In this document: positions 13,450-21,245 of the stretch, piece by piece | How the letters are laid out: each line of letters starts with the position of its first letter | Numbering within the stretch: the first letter of the stretch is position 1 | Virus record (IMG/VR): IMGVR_UViG_3300030101_002014 | Span: 1-34,011 of that record | Strand: one strand, 5' to 3' | DNA length: 34,011 nt | DNA from: a virus | Notes under the pieces: model-generated | What the model saw: only the letters and a program-made list of their open reading frames with translations | Told to the model about the DNA's origin: nothing | The model's database searches: none | Translations under genes and position numbers: made by a program

Positions 13450-13689
13450 ATGGCTAATTTTACATCAACTCATACTGGAGCAATAGTTGATTCATCTGTA
13501 ACCAAAGTAAATGCTAGTGGAGTAACACAAGCAGACTTAACTAAGTTAAATGATGTTACTGCAACTGCTTCAGAGTTAAATCAATTAGACGACAAAACAG
13601 TCGGTGGTACAAATAGTGACGATATAGTCGATATTGCATCATCGCAAACCTTAAGCAATAAAACGCTTGAGGGTGGAACTTATACATAA
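13450..13689 (+). CDS. Small fibre-type / capsid-decorating protein
   Basis: This 79-residue protein, MANFTSTHTGAIVDSSVTKV onward, is rich in Thr, Ser, Asn and Asp. It ends VDIASSQTLSNKTLEGGTYT. The phrase SSQTLSNKTL recurs as GSQTLTNKTLASPAFTG in the 1257-residue fibre, and GGTY recurs at the end of the next protein. The middle (DLTKLNDVTATASELNQLDD) is a motif I know from phage fibre and head-decoration proteins. It likely forms a trimeric beta-rich spike. The ribosome site is AGGAGATTAAT. Confidence 0.55.
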   Translation: MANFTSTHTGAIVDSSVTKVNASGVTQADLTKLNDVTATASELNQLDDKTVGGTNSDDIVDIASSQTLSNKTLEGGTYT

Positions 13690-13705
13690 ATTTTAGGAGA
13701 ATAAT

Positions 13706-14497
13706 ATGGCTAATACAGTCCAAATTAAAAGACATAGTAGTAATACTAACACATCAGCTCCAGGTAGTTTGGCTAGTGGAGAGTTAGCATTAAATCAGGC
13801 AAGTAAAAAATTATATGTCGGTAGACATAATAATAGTAGTGTTGAAGTATTTCACTTACCTACATTGCAAGATATAACTTATGGCAATGGAGTTAGTGGT
13901 ACTGTAGCTTCTGGAACAGATGATAATTCTGTTACACTTGCTTTAGATGTAACTGATTCTAATGTGTTTGCTTCAACTAGTGCAAAGGGATTAGCTTCTT
14001 TTTCAAGCGATAATTTTGATGTAACTAGTGGAGTAGTAACCATTAAAACTGGTGGTGTCGTAACTGCAGAGATTGCAGCCGATGCTATTACTGGTGCTAA
14101 GATTGCAGATGATGCAGTTGATAGTGAACACCTAGCTGCTGGTGGTATTGATGAAGAACACATTGCAAACGATGCAGTAACTGCTAATAAAATTGTAGAC
14201 AACATTGCCTTAGCTGGTAATTGTAGCACAACTGGTAACTTTACCGTTGGTGGAAACTTAGTAGTTCAAGGAGATACTACTACTTTAAATACAGCTACAT
14301 TAACAGTTGAAGATAAAGAGATTGTTATTGCAAGTGGTGCTGCAGATTCATCTGCTGCTGACGGAGCAGGAATTAGAGTAGACGGAGCAAGTGCTACGAT
14401 ACTTTACGATCATACTGGCACTCAATGGGAGTTTAATAAAGCTATTGAGGCACAGCAGGGTTTTGTTGATACCACTTTTGACGGTGGAACTTACTAA
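13706..14497 (+). CDS. Tail or head fibre protein
   Basis: The 263 residues begin MANTVQIKRHSSNTNTSAPG, then SLASGELALNQASKKLYVGR. This is the short N-terminal domain (ELAxNxxxKKLYxG) common to phage fibres. A repetitive region follows with VTAEIAADAITGAKIADDAV and DEEHIANDAVTANKIVDNIA, a classic fibre-shaft repeat (AxxIxxxAIxxxKIADxAV). A beta-rich region (NFTVGGNLVVQGDTTTLNTA) comes next, and the end is VDTTFDGGTY. The start region is close in DNA and protein to the start of the following 1257-residue gene, so the two are probably related by duplication. No chaperone domain is present. Confidence 0.65.
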   Translation: MANTVQIKRHSSNTNTSAPGSLASGELALNQASKKLYVGRHNNSSVEVFHLPTLQDITYGNGVSGTVASGTDDNSVTLALDVTDSNVFASTSAKGLASFSSDNFDVTSGVVTIKTGGVVTAEIAADAITGAKIADDAVDSEHLAAGGIDEEHIANDAVTANKIVDNIALAGNCSTTGNFTVGGNLVVQGDTTTLNTATLTVEDKEIVIASGAADSSAADGAGIRVDGASATILYDHTGTQWEFNKAIEAQQGFVDTTFDGGTY

Positions 14498-14511
14498 GTT
14501 AGGAGAACACT

Positions 14512-17500
14512 ATGGCTAATACTATTAAGATAAAAGCTGGTAGTGGTACACCTACTACGAGTAATATCGTTGATAGAGAACTTGCATTTGATAGAGGTGC
14601 GAACAAATTATACATCAATGACAATGGAACTATTGTAGATCTAACTGGATCTGGAGCTAGTGGAGATATTGAAGGTGTAACTGCTGGAACTGGTTTATCT
14701 GGTGGTGGTACATCTGGCACAGTAACTTTAAATATAGATTCAACAGTAGCTACACTTACTGGCTCACAAACACTTACTAACAAAACTTTAGCAAGTCCTG
14801 CTTTTACTGGAGATATAAATTTTACTGATGCTTCTACACCAGTATTCAATGTAACAGACACTACAAATACTGTTACAACAAAAATACAATCTGCAGATAG
14901 TTCTGGATTAGTAGGAACAAGCACAGACCATAATTTTAATATAATTAGAAATAATGTATCTCAAATTTTATTACAAGACGGATTTTTAATTATTAATAAT
15001 CCTGGTAATGATGTAGATGTAAACATAAAAGATTCAAGTGCAAATTCATTATTTAGAACAGATGCTGCAAATTCAAGAGTAGGTATTTTAGATGCTTCGC
15101 CAAGTTTTACTTTAGATGTTAATGGAACTGGTAGATTTACTGGTGCAGTACAATTAGATGATAACTTGACTGTATCTGGTAATTTAATAGCTGATACTAT
15201 TGATGTAGCTGGAGATATTACACTTGACGCAGACGGAGCTGATATAATATTAAAAGACGGTGGTACAGAATTTGGTAGACTAACAAACTTCTTAGGTGGA
15301 TTAACTTTGAAAACAGGTTCATCTTCTTCTAACGGTCTTATATTCTCAGCAGACGGAACTACTATGATTACTGGAGGAAGTGTACAGATGTCAGGAGGTT
15401 TTGTTCTTGACGGTAATACTATTACAGGTGTAGATGACTCAGGAGAATTTACTGATGATGATGCTCACATTATGACATCTGCAGCTGTTAATGATAGAAT
15501 ACTGTCTTTTGGTTATATAACTACTGATACAAATACAGTAACTACTAACATAGCAGGTACTGGTATTGATGTAAGTTCTGGTACTGGTAATTCTACTATT
15601 AGTGTTGATGTATCTGACTTTATGTCTAATGGTAGCAATAACAGAATATTAACTGCTACTGGTGCAGATGCTATGAACGCAGAAGCTAATCTTACTTTTG
15701 ATGGAAGCACATTAGCTTTAGATGGTGTTTTAACAGTAACTGAGGGAAGTGGAACTAATACAGTAGTAAACCTTAATGGATCTGCAGCAACATTTTTAGA
15801 AAAAGATACTGGAACTGAATTTTACATAGCAAACAATGCACAAGATAAAGACATAATTCTTAGAGTAAATGATGGTGGCTCAAATGTTACTGCCATAAGA
15901 ATAGATGCAAGTGAAATAGGTAGAGTTAAATTACCTAACGATGCACAAAGATTAGTGCTTGGTGCAAGTGATGATTTACATTTAGAACATAATGGAACAA
16001 ATAGTTTTTTCAGCAATCAAACTGGAGATTTTTACATACAAAACCAAGCAGATGATAAAGACATAATTTTTAGAGCTGACGATGGTAGTGGTGGAAATAC
16101 ACCTTACATAACCTTAGATGGTAGTGCAGGTTTTACTGTAGCACAAAAAAGAATTAGATTTAATGATAATGTTCTTGCTTCATTTGGCGATGGACAAGAT
16201 GCGTATATCTATCACGATGGTACTGATACTCAAATTGTTAATGAAAATGGAGATTTATTTATTCAAAACTTAGCTAACGATAAAGATATTAGATTTAGAA
16301 GTGATGATGGAAGTGGAGGAGTAGCAGAATATTTTAGAGTAGATGGAAGCTCTGAACTAACTTTATTTAGCAAACAGACATCTCATTTAGATAATGTAAG
16401 AGCAAACTTTGGAGATGTTTCAGACTTAAGAATATATCACGATAGCTCAAATAGCTACATACAACATTTAGGAACTGGTAATTTAATAATTCAACAAGGT
16501 TTAGATGATGGAGATTTAGTTTTACAATGCGACGATGGTAGTGGTGGAGTAACTGCTTACCTAACATTAGATGGCAGTAATACTTCTATTTATGCTTATA
16601 AACCACTTTTTGTAGGTAGTAGTGCACAAATACAATTAGATGATGTCAATAGTAGATTATTACTTAAAGATGATATAAGTTTAAAACTTGGAACTGGTGG
16701 AGATTTTGTTGCATTTCACAACGGAAGTAATACATTTTTAAGAGAAAATACTGGTGGATTATTTATTGACCAATTAGTAGATGATGGAGATATAAGCCTT
16801 AGAAGTGATGATGGTTCAGGTGGAATAACTGCTTACATAACATTAGATGGTAGTATAACTAAAACTACTTTCAATCAAGATGCAAGAGTTGTTGATAACA
16901 AAAAAATTGCTTTTGGTAATGCAGATGATTTACAAATCTATCACGATGGTAATAACAATGTTATCAACACAGTAAAACAAGATGCAGATTTATTCTTTGT
17001 TGTAAACGATGGTGGTGCAACTAAAAATGCTATTCAAATAGATGGAAGTGATAATGGTAGTGTTTTTCTGAAAAACGATAATCAATATTTATATATTGGT
17101 GCTGGTAATGATATTGCTATTGGACACGATGGCACGAACTCTATTTTTTATAACTATACTGGAACTTTACAAATAAGAACTGTTGCAGAAGACCAAGATA
17201 TGTTTTTATCTGTTAATGATGGTGGTAGTCATATACACGCATTACAAATAGATGCAAGTGATGGTGGTAGTGCAATTTTTAGTCACGATGTAAAAGTCAA
17301 TGATAATGGTAAATTAAAAGCTGGTAGTGGTAATGATTTTACTATACATCACGATGCAAGTCATACTTTTGTACAAAATACAACTGGTAATTTACTTATA
17401 AGAAATCAATCTCATGGTAGCAAACTACAATTCGGTACAGAAGATAGTAGTGGTACTTTAGCTTATGTTTTAAATATAACTGGAGATAATCATAGAGTCG

Positions 17501-18285
17501 GTATAGGAGTCACAGACCCTGGAGAAAAATTAGATTTAAGAGGTGGTAATTTTAGAGTAGGTGGATTTAATACTGGAAGTGATTTTGGTGCAATATTTAC
17601 ACCTGCTGATTCAGCATCTTATTGGCACATATACAATGACGCAGGTGGACATTTAGCATTTGGTAGAAGTGCAACAATAGGTAGTTCAGAAAAGATGAGA
17701 ATAGACTCATCAGGAAATGTCGGTATTGGAACTACATCACCTGGTGCTTTGTTCCACGTTCAAGAAAGTGGTACTGGAGCAGGTATTGGTGGTATTATAA
17801 CTGAAACTACTACTCAAAATGGTAATGCTGGTATAAGATTTAGAACAGATGGAACTGATAGATGGGCAATAACAACTATTGGAACTAACGGTTCAGATTT
17901 AAGAATTAGAGATGCAGATGGTAGTGCAGATAGAATACAAATAGATTCAAGTGGAGATTTACATTGTGATCAAGATGTTGTAGCATTTTCTTCTACGCCT
18001 TCTGATAAAAAATTAAAAACAAATGTTAAAAATATTGATTATGGTTTAGATACTATTATGAAACTAAAACCAAAACAATATGATTGGAAAACAGACGACA
18101 GACACGATATAGGATTTATTGCACAAGAAGTAGAACAAGTAATACCTGAAATAGTAAAAGATAAAAAACACTTTGATAAAGAAATAAAGACTTTGAATTA
18201 TGAAAAATTAACTGCTGTATTGATAAAAGCAGTTCAAGAACAACAAGTTCAAATAGAAGAACTTAAAACTAAAATAGGAGAATAA
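14512..18285 (+). CDS. Large repetitive fibre with C-terminal S74 intramolecular chaperone
   Basis: This 1257-residue protein has the N-terminal fibre domain (IKAGSGTPTTSNIVDRELAF, DRGANKLYINDNG). A Gly/Thr/Ser-rich shaft with GSQTLTNKTLASPAFTGDIN follows, then eight related units of about 70 residues (DLHLEHNGT...DDKDIIFRADDGSGG...YITLDGS; nucleotides 15791-17510). RVGIGVTDPGEKLDLRG and NVGIGTTSPGALFHV segments come next. The last 94 residues are a peptidase S74 chaperone: S1164-D-K-K-L-K1169 (catalytic Ser/Lys pair), DIGFIAQEVEQVIPEIV, LNYEKLTAVLIKAVQEQQVQ. The S74 domain trimerises the fibre and then cuts itself off before the serine. Role: host attachment or surface-polymer binding. Confidence 0.85.
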   Translation: MANTIKIKAGSGTPTTSNIVDRELAFDRGANKLYINDNGTIVDLTGSGASGDIEGVTAGTGLSGGGTSGTVTLNIDSTVATLTGSQTLTNKTLASPAFTGDINFTDASTPVFNVTDTTNTVTTKIQSADSSGLVGTSTDHNFNIIRNNVSQILLQDGFLIINNPGNDVDVNIKDSSANSLFRTDAANSRVGILDASPSFTLDVNGTGRFTGAVQLDDNLTVSGNLIADTIDVAGDITLDADGADIILKDGGTEFGRLTNFLGGLTLKTGSSSSNGLIFSADGTTMITGGSVQMSGGFVLDGNTITGVDDSGEFTDDDAHIMTSAAVNDRILSFGYITTDTNTVTTNIAGTGIDVSSGTGNSTISVDVSDFMSNGSNNRILTATGADAMNAEANLTFDGSTLALDGVLTVTEGSGTNTVVNLNGSAATFLEKDTGTEFYIANNAQDKDIILRVNDGGSNVTAIRIDASEIGRVKLPNDAQRLVLGASDDLHLEHNGTNSFFSNQTGDFYIQNQADDKDIIFRADDGSGGNTPYITLDGSAGFTVAQKRIRFNDNVLASFGDGQDAYIYHDGTDTQIVNENGDLFIQNLANDKDIRFRSDDGSGGVAEYFRVDGSSELTLFSKQTSHLDNVRANFGDVSDLRIYHDSSNSYIQHLGTGNLIIQQGLDDGDLVLQCDDGSGGVTAYLTLDGSNTSIYAYKPLFVGSSAQIQLDDVNSRLLLKDDISLKLGTGGDFVAFHNGSNTFLRENTGGLFIDQLVDDGDISLRSDDGSGGITAYITLDGSITKTTFNQDARVVDNKKIAFGNADDLQIYHDGNNNVINTVKQDADLFFVVNDGGATKNAIQIDGSDNGSVFLKNDNQYLYIGAGNDIAIGHDGTNSIFYNYTGTLQIRTVAEDQDMFLSVNDGGSHIHALQIDASDGGSAIFSHDVKVNDNGKLKAGSGNDFTIHHDASHTFVQNTTGNLLIRNQSHGSKLQFGTEDSSGTLAYVLNITGDNHRVGIGVTDPGEKLDLRGGNFRVGGFNTGSDFGAIFTPADSASYWHIYNDAGGHLAFGRSATIGSSEKMRIDSSGNVGIGTTSPGALFHVQESGTGAGIGGIITETTTQNGNAGIRFRTDGTDRWAITTIGTNGSDLRIRDADGSADRIQIDSSGDLHCDQDVVAFSSTPSDKKLKTNVKNIDYGLDTIMKLKPKQYDWKTDDRHDIGFIAQEVEQVIPEIVKDKKHFDKEIKTLNYEKLTAVLIKAVQEQQVQIEELKTKIGE
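15791..17510 (+). repeat. Tandem array of about eight degenerate fibre repeats
   Basis: Each unit is about 210-220 bases and encodes a segment of the form DLxIYHDGTNS...TGDLFIxNxADDKDIxFRxDDGSGGxxxYITLDGS. Units begin near 15791, then continue with IYHDG-type starts through GNDFTIHHDAS, ending near 17510. DNA copies keep phrases such as GATGGTAGTGGTGGA, so the array could expand or contract by recombination. Confidence 0.7.
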
Positions 18286-18286
18286 A

Positions 18287-18532
18287 ATGGCTAAAATAAT
18301 CGCAGAAAAAGCACAAGAACAAGCAGAAAGCTCAGTCAAAATGGTTGAAATAAAGCATACAAGAACTATGAAAGATGCAGCTGGTAAAGATGTTGAAGTA
18401 GTTGATTATATTGATGTAAAATCAGTAGATGAAGCAATTTCACAAGCAGAATCCAGAAAAGCAAGTCTTGAAGCACAAGTAGTTGAAGTAGATGCAGAAT
18501 TAGTTGATTTAAAAGCAATTAAAGACGCATAA
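18287..18532 (+). CDS. Small coiled-coil protein following the fibre
   Basis: The 81 residues start MAKIIAEKAQEQAESSVKMV. They have a short beta part with KHTRTMKDAAGKDVEVVDYI and a C-terminal heptad-like helix (SVDEAISQAESRKASLEAQV, VEVDAELVDLKAIKDA). It follows the fibre by one base, with AGGAG inside the fibre end, and its stop overlaps the next ATG (TAATG). A fibre-associated or fibre-assembly factor is plausible from position; no family recognised. Confidence 0.5.
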   Translation: MAKIIAEKAQEQAESSVKMVEIKHTRTMKDAAGKDVEVVDYIDVKSVDEAISQAESRKASLEAQVVEVDAELVDLKAIKDA

Positions 18533-19152
18533 TGACTTTAACTTCATCAGGACAAATTAGCATTAGTGATATTAATGGAGAATTTGGTAGGAGTGGAACA
18601 ACTGCTAATAGTTCGTTAGAAGATTTATCTGACGGAACAGTTGCAACAATCAATACTGCAAATGCAAGTGGAGATCGTCCAGATGGCTCTGCTCCTCACG
18701 CTATGACAGAGTTCTATAGCTATGACCACGATTTGGTAACAACTTCTTGGAGTGTAAGTGGAAATACTGGATTAAATTGTGCTGGTAGTGCTGGAACAAC
18801 AGATATGGCAAATAGTTTTGCTACTTGTGTTTTGACTGGAGGATCTGGTGGTGTAGATGTTGAAAATCTTTCTATAACTGGTGGAGCTTTTGGTAATTTA
18901 AAATTTCAGTTTACTACTGACGGTAGCACACCAAGTAGTGGAACATCTGGAGCATCAAGTATTACACAACTACAAAATTCACTATCGAGTTTTAATTCTG
19001 GAACACTAAAGATTAGACCAGGTTGGCAACATACACCGTCTAATAAAGACGGTACTGGTGCATTTAGTTTTACATTAAGAAGTAATGGTGTAGATAGTTC
19101 TGCAATTACTGGAAGTATTACATTTGAAAGTGGAGGAGGATTTGATCCGTAA
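18532..19152 (+). CDS. Structural / receptor-related protein with ISLSDI-type N-terminus
   Basis: The 206 residues begin MTLTSSGQISISDINGEFGR. They match the short N-terminal motif (GxISLSDIxxEFG) found on many phage tip, fibre and putative receptor-binding proteins. The body is Ser/Thr/Gly-rich and beta-type (DMANSFATCVLTGGSGGVDV, NLKFQFTTDGSTPSSGTSGA), and ends SGGGFDP. Start and stop are both in TAATG overlaps. It is likely a virion surface protein; exact place unknown. Confidence 0.55.
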   Translation: MTLTSSGQISISDINGEFGRSGTTANSSLEDLSDGTVATINTANASGDRPDGSAPHAMTEFYSYDHDLVTTSWSVSGNTGLNCAGSAGTTDMANSFATCVLTGGSGGVDVENLSITGGAFGNLKFQFTTDGSTPSSGTSGASSITQLQNSLSSFNSGTLKIRPGWQHTPSNKDGTGAFSFTLRSNGVDSSAITGSITFESGGGFDP

Positions 19153-19424
19153 TGGCTATCACATACAGAGGTATAAGATTTGCAGGTTATAATAAACCTA
19201 AGAGAACACCTGGTCATAAAACTAAATCACACGCAGTTTTGGCTAAATCAGGTGGCAAGATAAAGTTAATTAGGTTTGGACAACAAGGTGTAAGAGGAGC
19301 AGGAAAGAATCCTAGAACAGCAGCAGCTAGAGCTAGGAGAAGAGCATTTAAGGCACGACACGCTAAAAATATTCGCAAAGGGCGTATGAGTGCAGCATAT
19401 TGGGCGAATAAAGTAAAATGGTAA
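19152..19424 (+). CDS. Basic 90-residue phage protein (DUF6321-like)
   Basis: The protein MAITYRGIRFAGYNKPKRTP continues GHKTKSHAVLAKSGGKIKLI and ends KNIRKGRMSAAYWANKVKW. The KPKRTPxHxTKSHxVxxKxxGKxKLIRFGxQG pattern and the terminal KGxMSAAYWANKxKW are those of a small basic family widespread in phages (I recall it as DUF6321), whose role is not known. It is one of a series of cationic proteins in this region and may be an internal virion or DNA-binding component. Confident as a real gene, not about the function. Confidence 0.7.
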   Translation: MAITYRGIRFAGYNKPKRTPGHKTKSHAVLAKSGGKIKLIRFGQQGVRGAGKNPRTAAARARRRAFKARHAKNIRKGRMSAAYWANKVKW

Positions 19425-19434
19425 AGGATATAAA

Positions 19435-19731
19435 ATGGAAATAGGTAAAGATAGTAAATTTACATTATCCATAGAAACTGGTATCAGTATAGCAGTTACT
19501 ATTGGTATGGTAGTAGGTCTGTGGTATTCTTTACAAGCTGATATTGAAGAAGCTAAAAGATTGCCAGAGCCAGAAGTATCACGAATGGAGTATGATTTGA
19601 AAGATCAAATGATTCGTGATTCAATATTAAATACAGAAAATAAAGTAGATAAGTTAGAGGAAAAAGTTGATGATATTAAAGAAGATACAAAAGCTATTAC
19701 TCAAACACTTATAGATATGAACAACAAATGA
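19435..19731 (+). CDS. Membrane-anchored coiled-coil protein, lysis-region
   Basis: The 98 residues have a short N-terminus, one transmembrane segment (ISIAVTIGMVVGLWYSLQAD at about 17-36), then a long charged coiled coil (ENKVDKLEEKVDDIKEDTKA). Type and size recall spanin-like or hemolysin-XhlA-like accessories, although XhlA has the opposite order (coil first, membrane at the end). It lies about 1.1 kb upstream of the holin-endolysin pair. A lysis or envelope role is inference. Confidence 0.5.
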   Translation: MEIGKDSKFTLSIETGISIAVTIGMVVGLWYSLQADIEEAKRLPEPEVSRMEYDLKDQMIRDSILNTENKVDKLEEKVDDIKEDTKAITQTLIDMNNK

Positions 19732-19737
19732 GGTTTA

Positions 19738-20121
19738 ATGATGAATTATTATTATGGTATCTTATATTTAGTTGGTTTTTGTTTTTGGCTATCGCCATTA
19801 CAATCTCAATCAGTTAATTTAGACAGCTTCCAAAAAATACAATTAATGAGTTTGGAAGAATGTGCAGTAGTGCAAGTAAATGCTTCTTGGAACTTTGCCA
19901 ATAGGTTAAAAATAGAACAACTGAAAGATTGCTATATAGCAGAAGTTGATCTTGCTAATAAAAAAATTGGTGCAGTTATTCAAAAAGAGTGGAATATTAA
20001 AACAGTTCCTACTATAATTATATTTGAAAAAGGTAAAGAGGTAATGAGGTTTGAAGCAGGAATCTCAATGAAGTTTAATGAAGATGAAGTATTAAGAAAA
20101 ATAAAAATGGAAATAAAATAA
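19738..20121 (+). CDS. Secreted thioredoxin-fold protein lacking the CxxC pair
   Basis: The 127 residues start at ATG 19738 or ATG 19741 after GAGGTTTA. The first 25 (MMNYYYGILYLVGFCFWLSP then LQSQS) look like a signal peptide or membrane anchor. The rest follows a thioredoxin order: strand CAVVQVNAS, then W51-N-F-A-N-R56 where WCxxC would be, strand YIAEVDLANKK, helix, then KTVPTIIIFEKGKEVMRFEA with the cis-Pro at P91 and the usual GKEVxRFxG end. The active site is lost, so it is probably a binding or chaperone-like fold, not an oxidoreductase. C42 and C65 could still form a disulphide. Confidence 0.6.
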   Translation: MMNYYYGILYLVGFCFWLSPLQSQSVNLDSFQKIQLMSLEECAVVQVNASWNFANRLKIEQLKDCYIAEVDLANKKIGAVIQKEWNIKTVPTIIIFEKGKEVMRFEAGISMKFNEDEVLRKIKMEIK

Positions 20122-20134
20122 TTTAGGAGATATT

Positions 20135-20236
20135 ATGAAAACTAAAATGAAAAAAAAGAAAAAAGGTTTGACAGCAAAACAAAAGAAACTACCTATGGCT
20201 TTACAAAAAGCTATACTAAAAAAGATGCGTAAGTAA
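20135..20236 (+). CDS. 33-residue Lys-rich protein
   Basis: The frame MKTKMKKKKKGLTAKQKKLP plus MALQKAILKKMRK starts after TTTAGGAGATATT, a strong ribosome site, and its TAA overlaps the ATG of the next gene. More than half the residues are Lys or Arg. GLTAKQKKLPxALQKAILKKM is a pattern I recall from small aquatic phage proteins. Likely nucleic-acid-binding by charge; function unknown. Confidence 0.55.
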   Translation: MKTKMKKKKKGLTAKQKKLPMALQKAILKKMRK

Positions 20237-20424
20237 TGCCTAGAAAAAAGAAAAGAAAATCGAGAGTCAATCAAGCAGGAAATTATACTAAACCTACGCT
20301 TAGAAAGCGTCTATTTCAAAAAATCCTTAGAGGAAATAAAGGTGGTAATCCTGGACAATGGAGTGCTAGAAAAGCACAGATGTTAGCACTCGCCTACAAA
20401 CGAGCAGGTGGTGGTTATAGATAA
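20236..20424 (+). CDS. Basic 62-residue protein with GGxPGQWSARKAQ motif
   Basis: The protein starts MPRKKKRKSRVNQAGNYTKP and contains LRKRLFQKILRGNKGGNPGQ followed by WSARKAQMLALAYKRAGGGY. The segment (R/N)YTKPxLRxRLxxxIxxGxKGGxPGQWSARKAQxLAxxYKxxGGGY recurs in many phage and some giant-virus proteins. It is a small conserved module without a proven function; I think of it as nucleic-acid-associated. Its start and stop both overlap neighbours, so the three basic genes 20135-20663 form one translational unit. Confidence 0.65.
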   Translation: MPRKKKRKSRVNQAGNYTKPTLRKRLFQKILRGNKGGNPGQWSARKAQMLALAYKRAGGGYR

Positions 20425-20663
20425 TGGCTCTCAAGAAATCACAGAAAAGTCTGCGTAGGTGGACAAAACAAAAATGGCGTACCAAATCTGGTAAACCGTC
20501 ATCAAAGACTGGAGAGAGATATTTACCAGAACGCTTGATAAAAGCAATGACTTCTTCAGAATACGCATACGAAACTCGCAAGAAAAGAAAAGCAAAAAAA
20601 GCAGGAAAGCAACGAGCTAAGTATTCACGCAAAACAAGAAAAAGAATGCGTAGATATTCATAA
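20424..20663 (+). CDS. Basic 79-residue protein with SLRRWTKQKWRTKSGKPS motif
   Basis: This protein reads MALKKSQKSLRRWTKQKWRT, then KSGKPSSKTGERYLPERLIK, and ends in a run of Arg/Lys (KRKAKKAGKQRAKYSRKTRK). The opening and the GERYLPExxIKAxxxxEYAxxTRKKR segment match a small viral family I recall as DUF5872, found in phages and large DNA viruses and often next to the GGxPGQWSARKAQ protein as here. Function is unproven. It starts in overlap with the preceding stop. Confidence 0.65.
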   Translation: MALKKSQKSLRRWTKQKWRTKSGKPSSKTGERYLPERLIKAMTSSEYAYETRKKRKAKKAGKQRAKYSRKTRKRMRRYS

Positions 20664-20704
20664 TTTGTTATATTCTTACAAATATTAATAAAGTAAGGAA
20701 TACT

Positions 20705-20887
20705 ATGAAACTAGAAGAACAACAATCAAAACTGAAAGAATTAGTAGATCAATTCAATCAATGCAATGAGCAAATTACAATGCTACAAGCAAATAATGCA
20801 GAATTGCGTATGCAAATAGCAAAACAACAAGGAGTTATAGAAGCACTACAATCTTTAGAAGAAGGCAAAAAAAATGCCAAAACTTAA
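20705..20887 (+). CDS. Small coiled-coil protein upstream of the holin
   Basis: The 60 residues (MKLEEQQSKLKELVDQFNQC, then NEQITMLQANNAELRMQIAK) form one heptad-repeat helix, probably a dimer or trimer. It has no membrane segment. AAGGAATACT precedes the ATG, and its end overlaps the holin start by 14 bases, which links it to the lysis cassette, perhaps as an antiholin or regulator. Inference from position only. Confidence 0.5.
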   Translation: MKLEEQQSKLKELVDQFNQCNEQITMLQANNAELRMQIAKQQGVIEALQSLEEGKKNAKT

Positions 20888-21245
20888 TGTAGTAGCAGGT
20901 ATAATAGATAAAGTAGTAGATAAAATCGATGACTTTACTCTTGACAAAGCAGAAAAAGCACAACTTATACAAGAAATTAACAAAGCTCAACTTGAAGTCA
21001 ATAAAGTTGAAGCAGGTAGTACAAACTTGTTTGTGTCTGGTTGGCGTCCGTTTGTTGGTTGGACTTGTGGTGTAGCGTTATGTTATCACTTCATACTTCA
21101 ACCGTTCTTAACTTTCTTATTGTATGCCTTTGGCTACCAAATAGTGTTGCCTACTTTCGATATGGGAACATTGACGACGATACTTCTAGGTATGCTAGGT
21201 TTGGGGGGAATGAGGAGTTTCGAGAAAGTGAAGAAATCAGCGTAA
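20874..21245 (+). CDS. Holin with three transmembrane segments (GTA_holin_3TM-like)
   Basis: This protein has 123 residues. The N-terminal amphipathic part (NVVAGIIDKVVDKIDDFTLD, then KAEKAQLIQEINKAQLEVNK) is followed by the conserved VSGWRPFVGWTCGVALCYHF. Two more hydrophobic segments come after it (TFLLYAFGYQIVLPTFDM and LTTILLGMLGLGGMRSFEKV). This is the architecture of the GTA-type 3TM holin. It makes inner-membrane holes that release the endolysin. Its stop TAA overlaps the endolysin ATG. Confidence 0.8.
   Translation: MPKLNVVAGIIDKVVDKIDDFTLDKAEKAQLIQEINKAQLEVNKVEAGSTNLFVSGWRPFVGWTCGVALCYHFILQPFLTFLLYAFGYQIVLPTFDMGTLTTILLGMLGLGGMRSFEKVKKSA

Noticed and set aside
14499-14924. 141-codon antisense frame opposite the fibre start, and similar frames at 13879-14229 and 24517-24888
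   Set aside because: Low-complexity Val/Pro/Ser/Leu translations opposite Thr/Asp/Gly-rich coding DNA; no ribosome site and no known motif.
15791-17510. Repeat array considered as CRISPR-like or tandem DNA elements
   Set aside because: Units are degenerate, about 215 bases, in frame, and code for a fibre shaft; there are no short identical repeats with unique spacers.
21041-21244. Upstream extension of the endolysin frame
   Set aside because: It lies within the holin gene in another frame; ATG 21245 in TAATG overlap gives the normal GH108 start.
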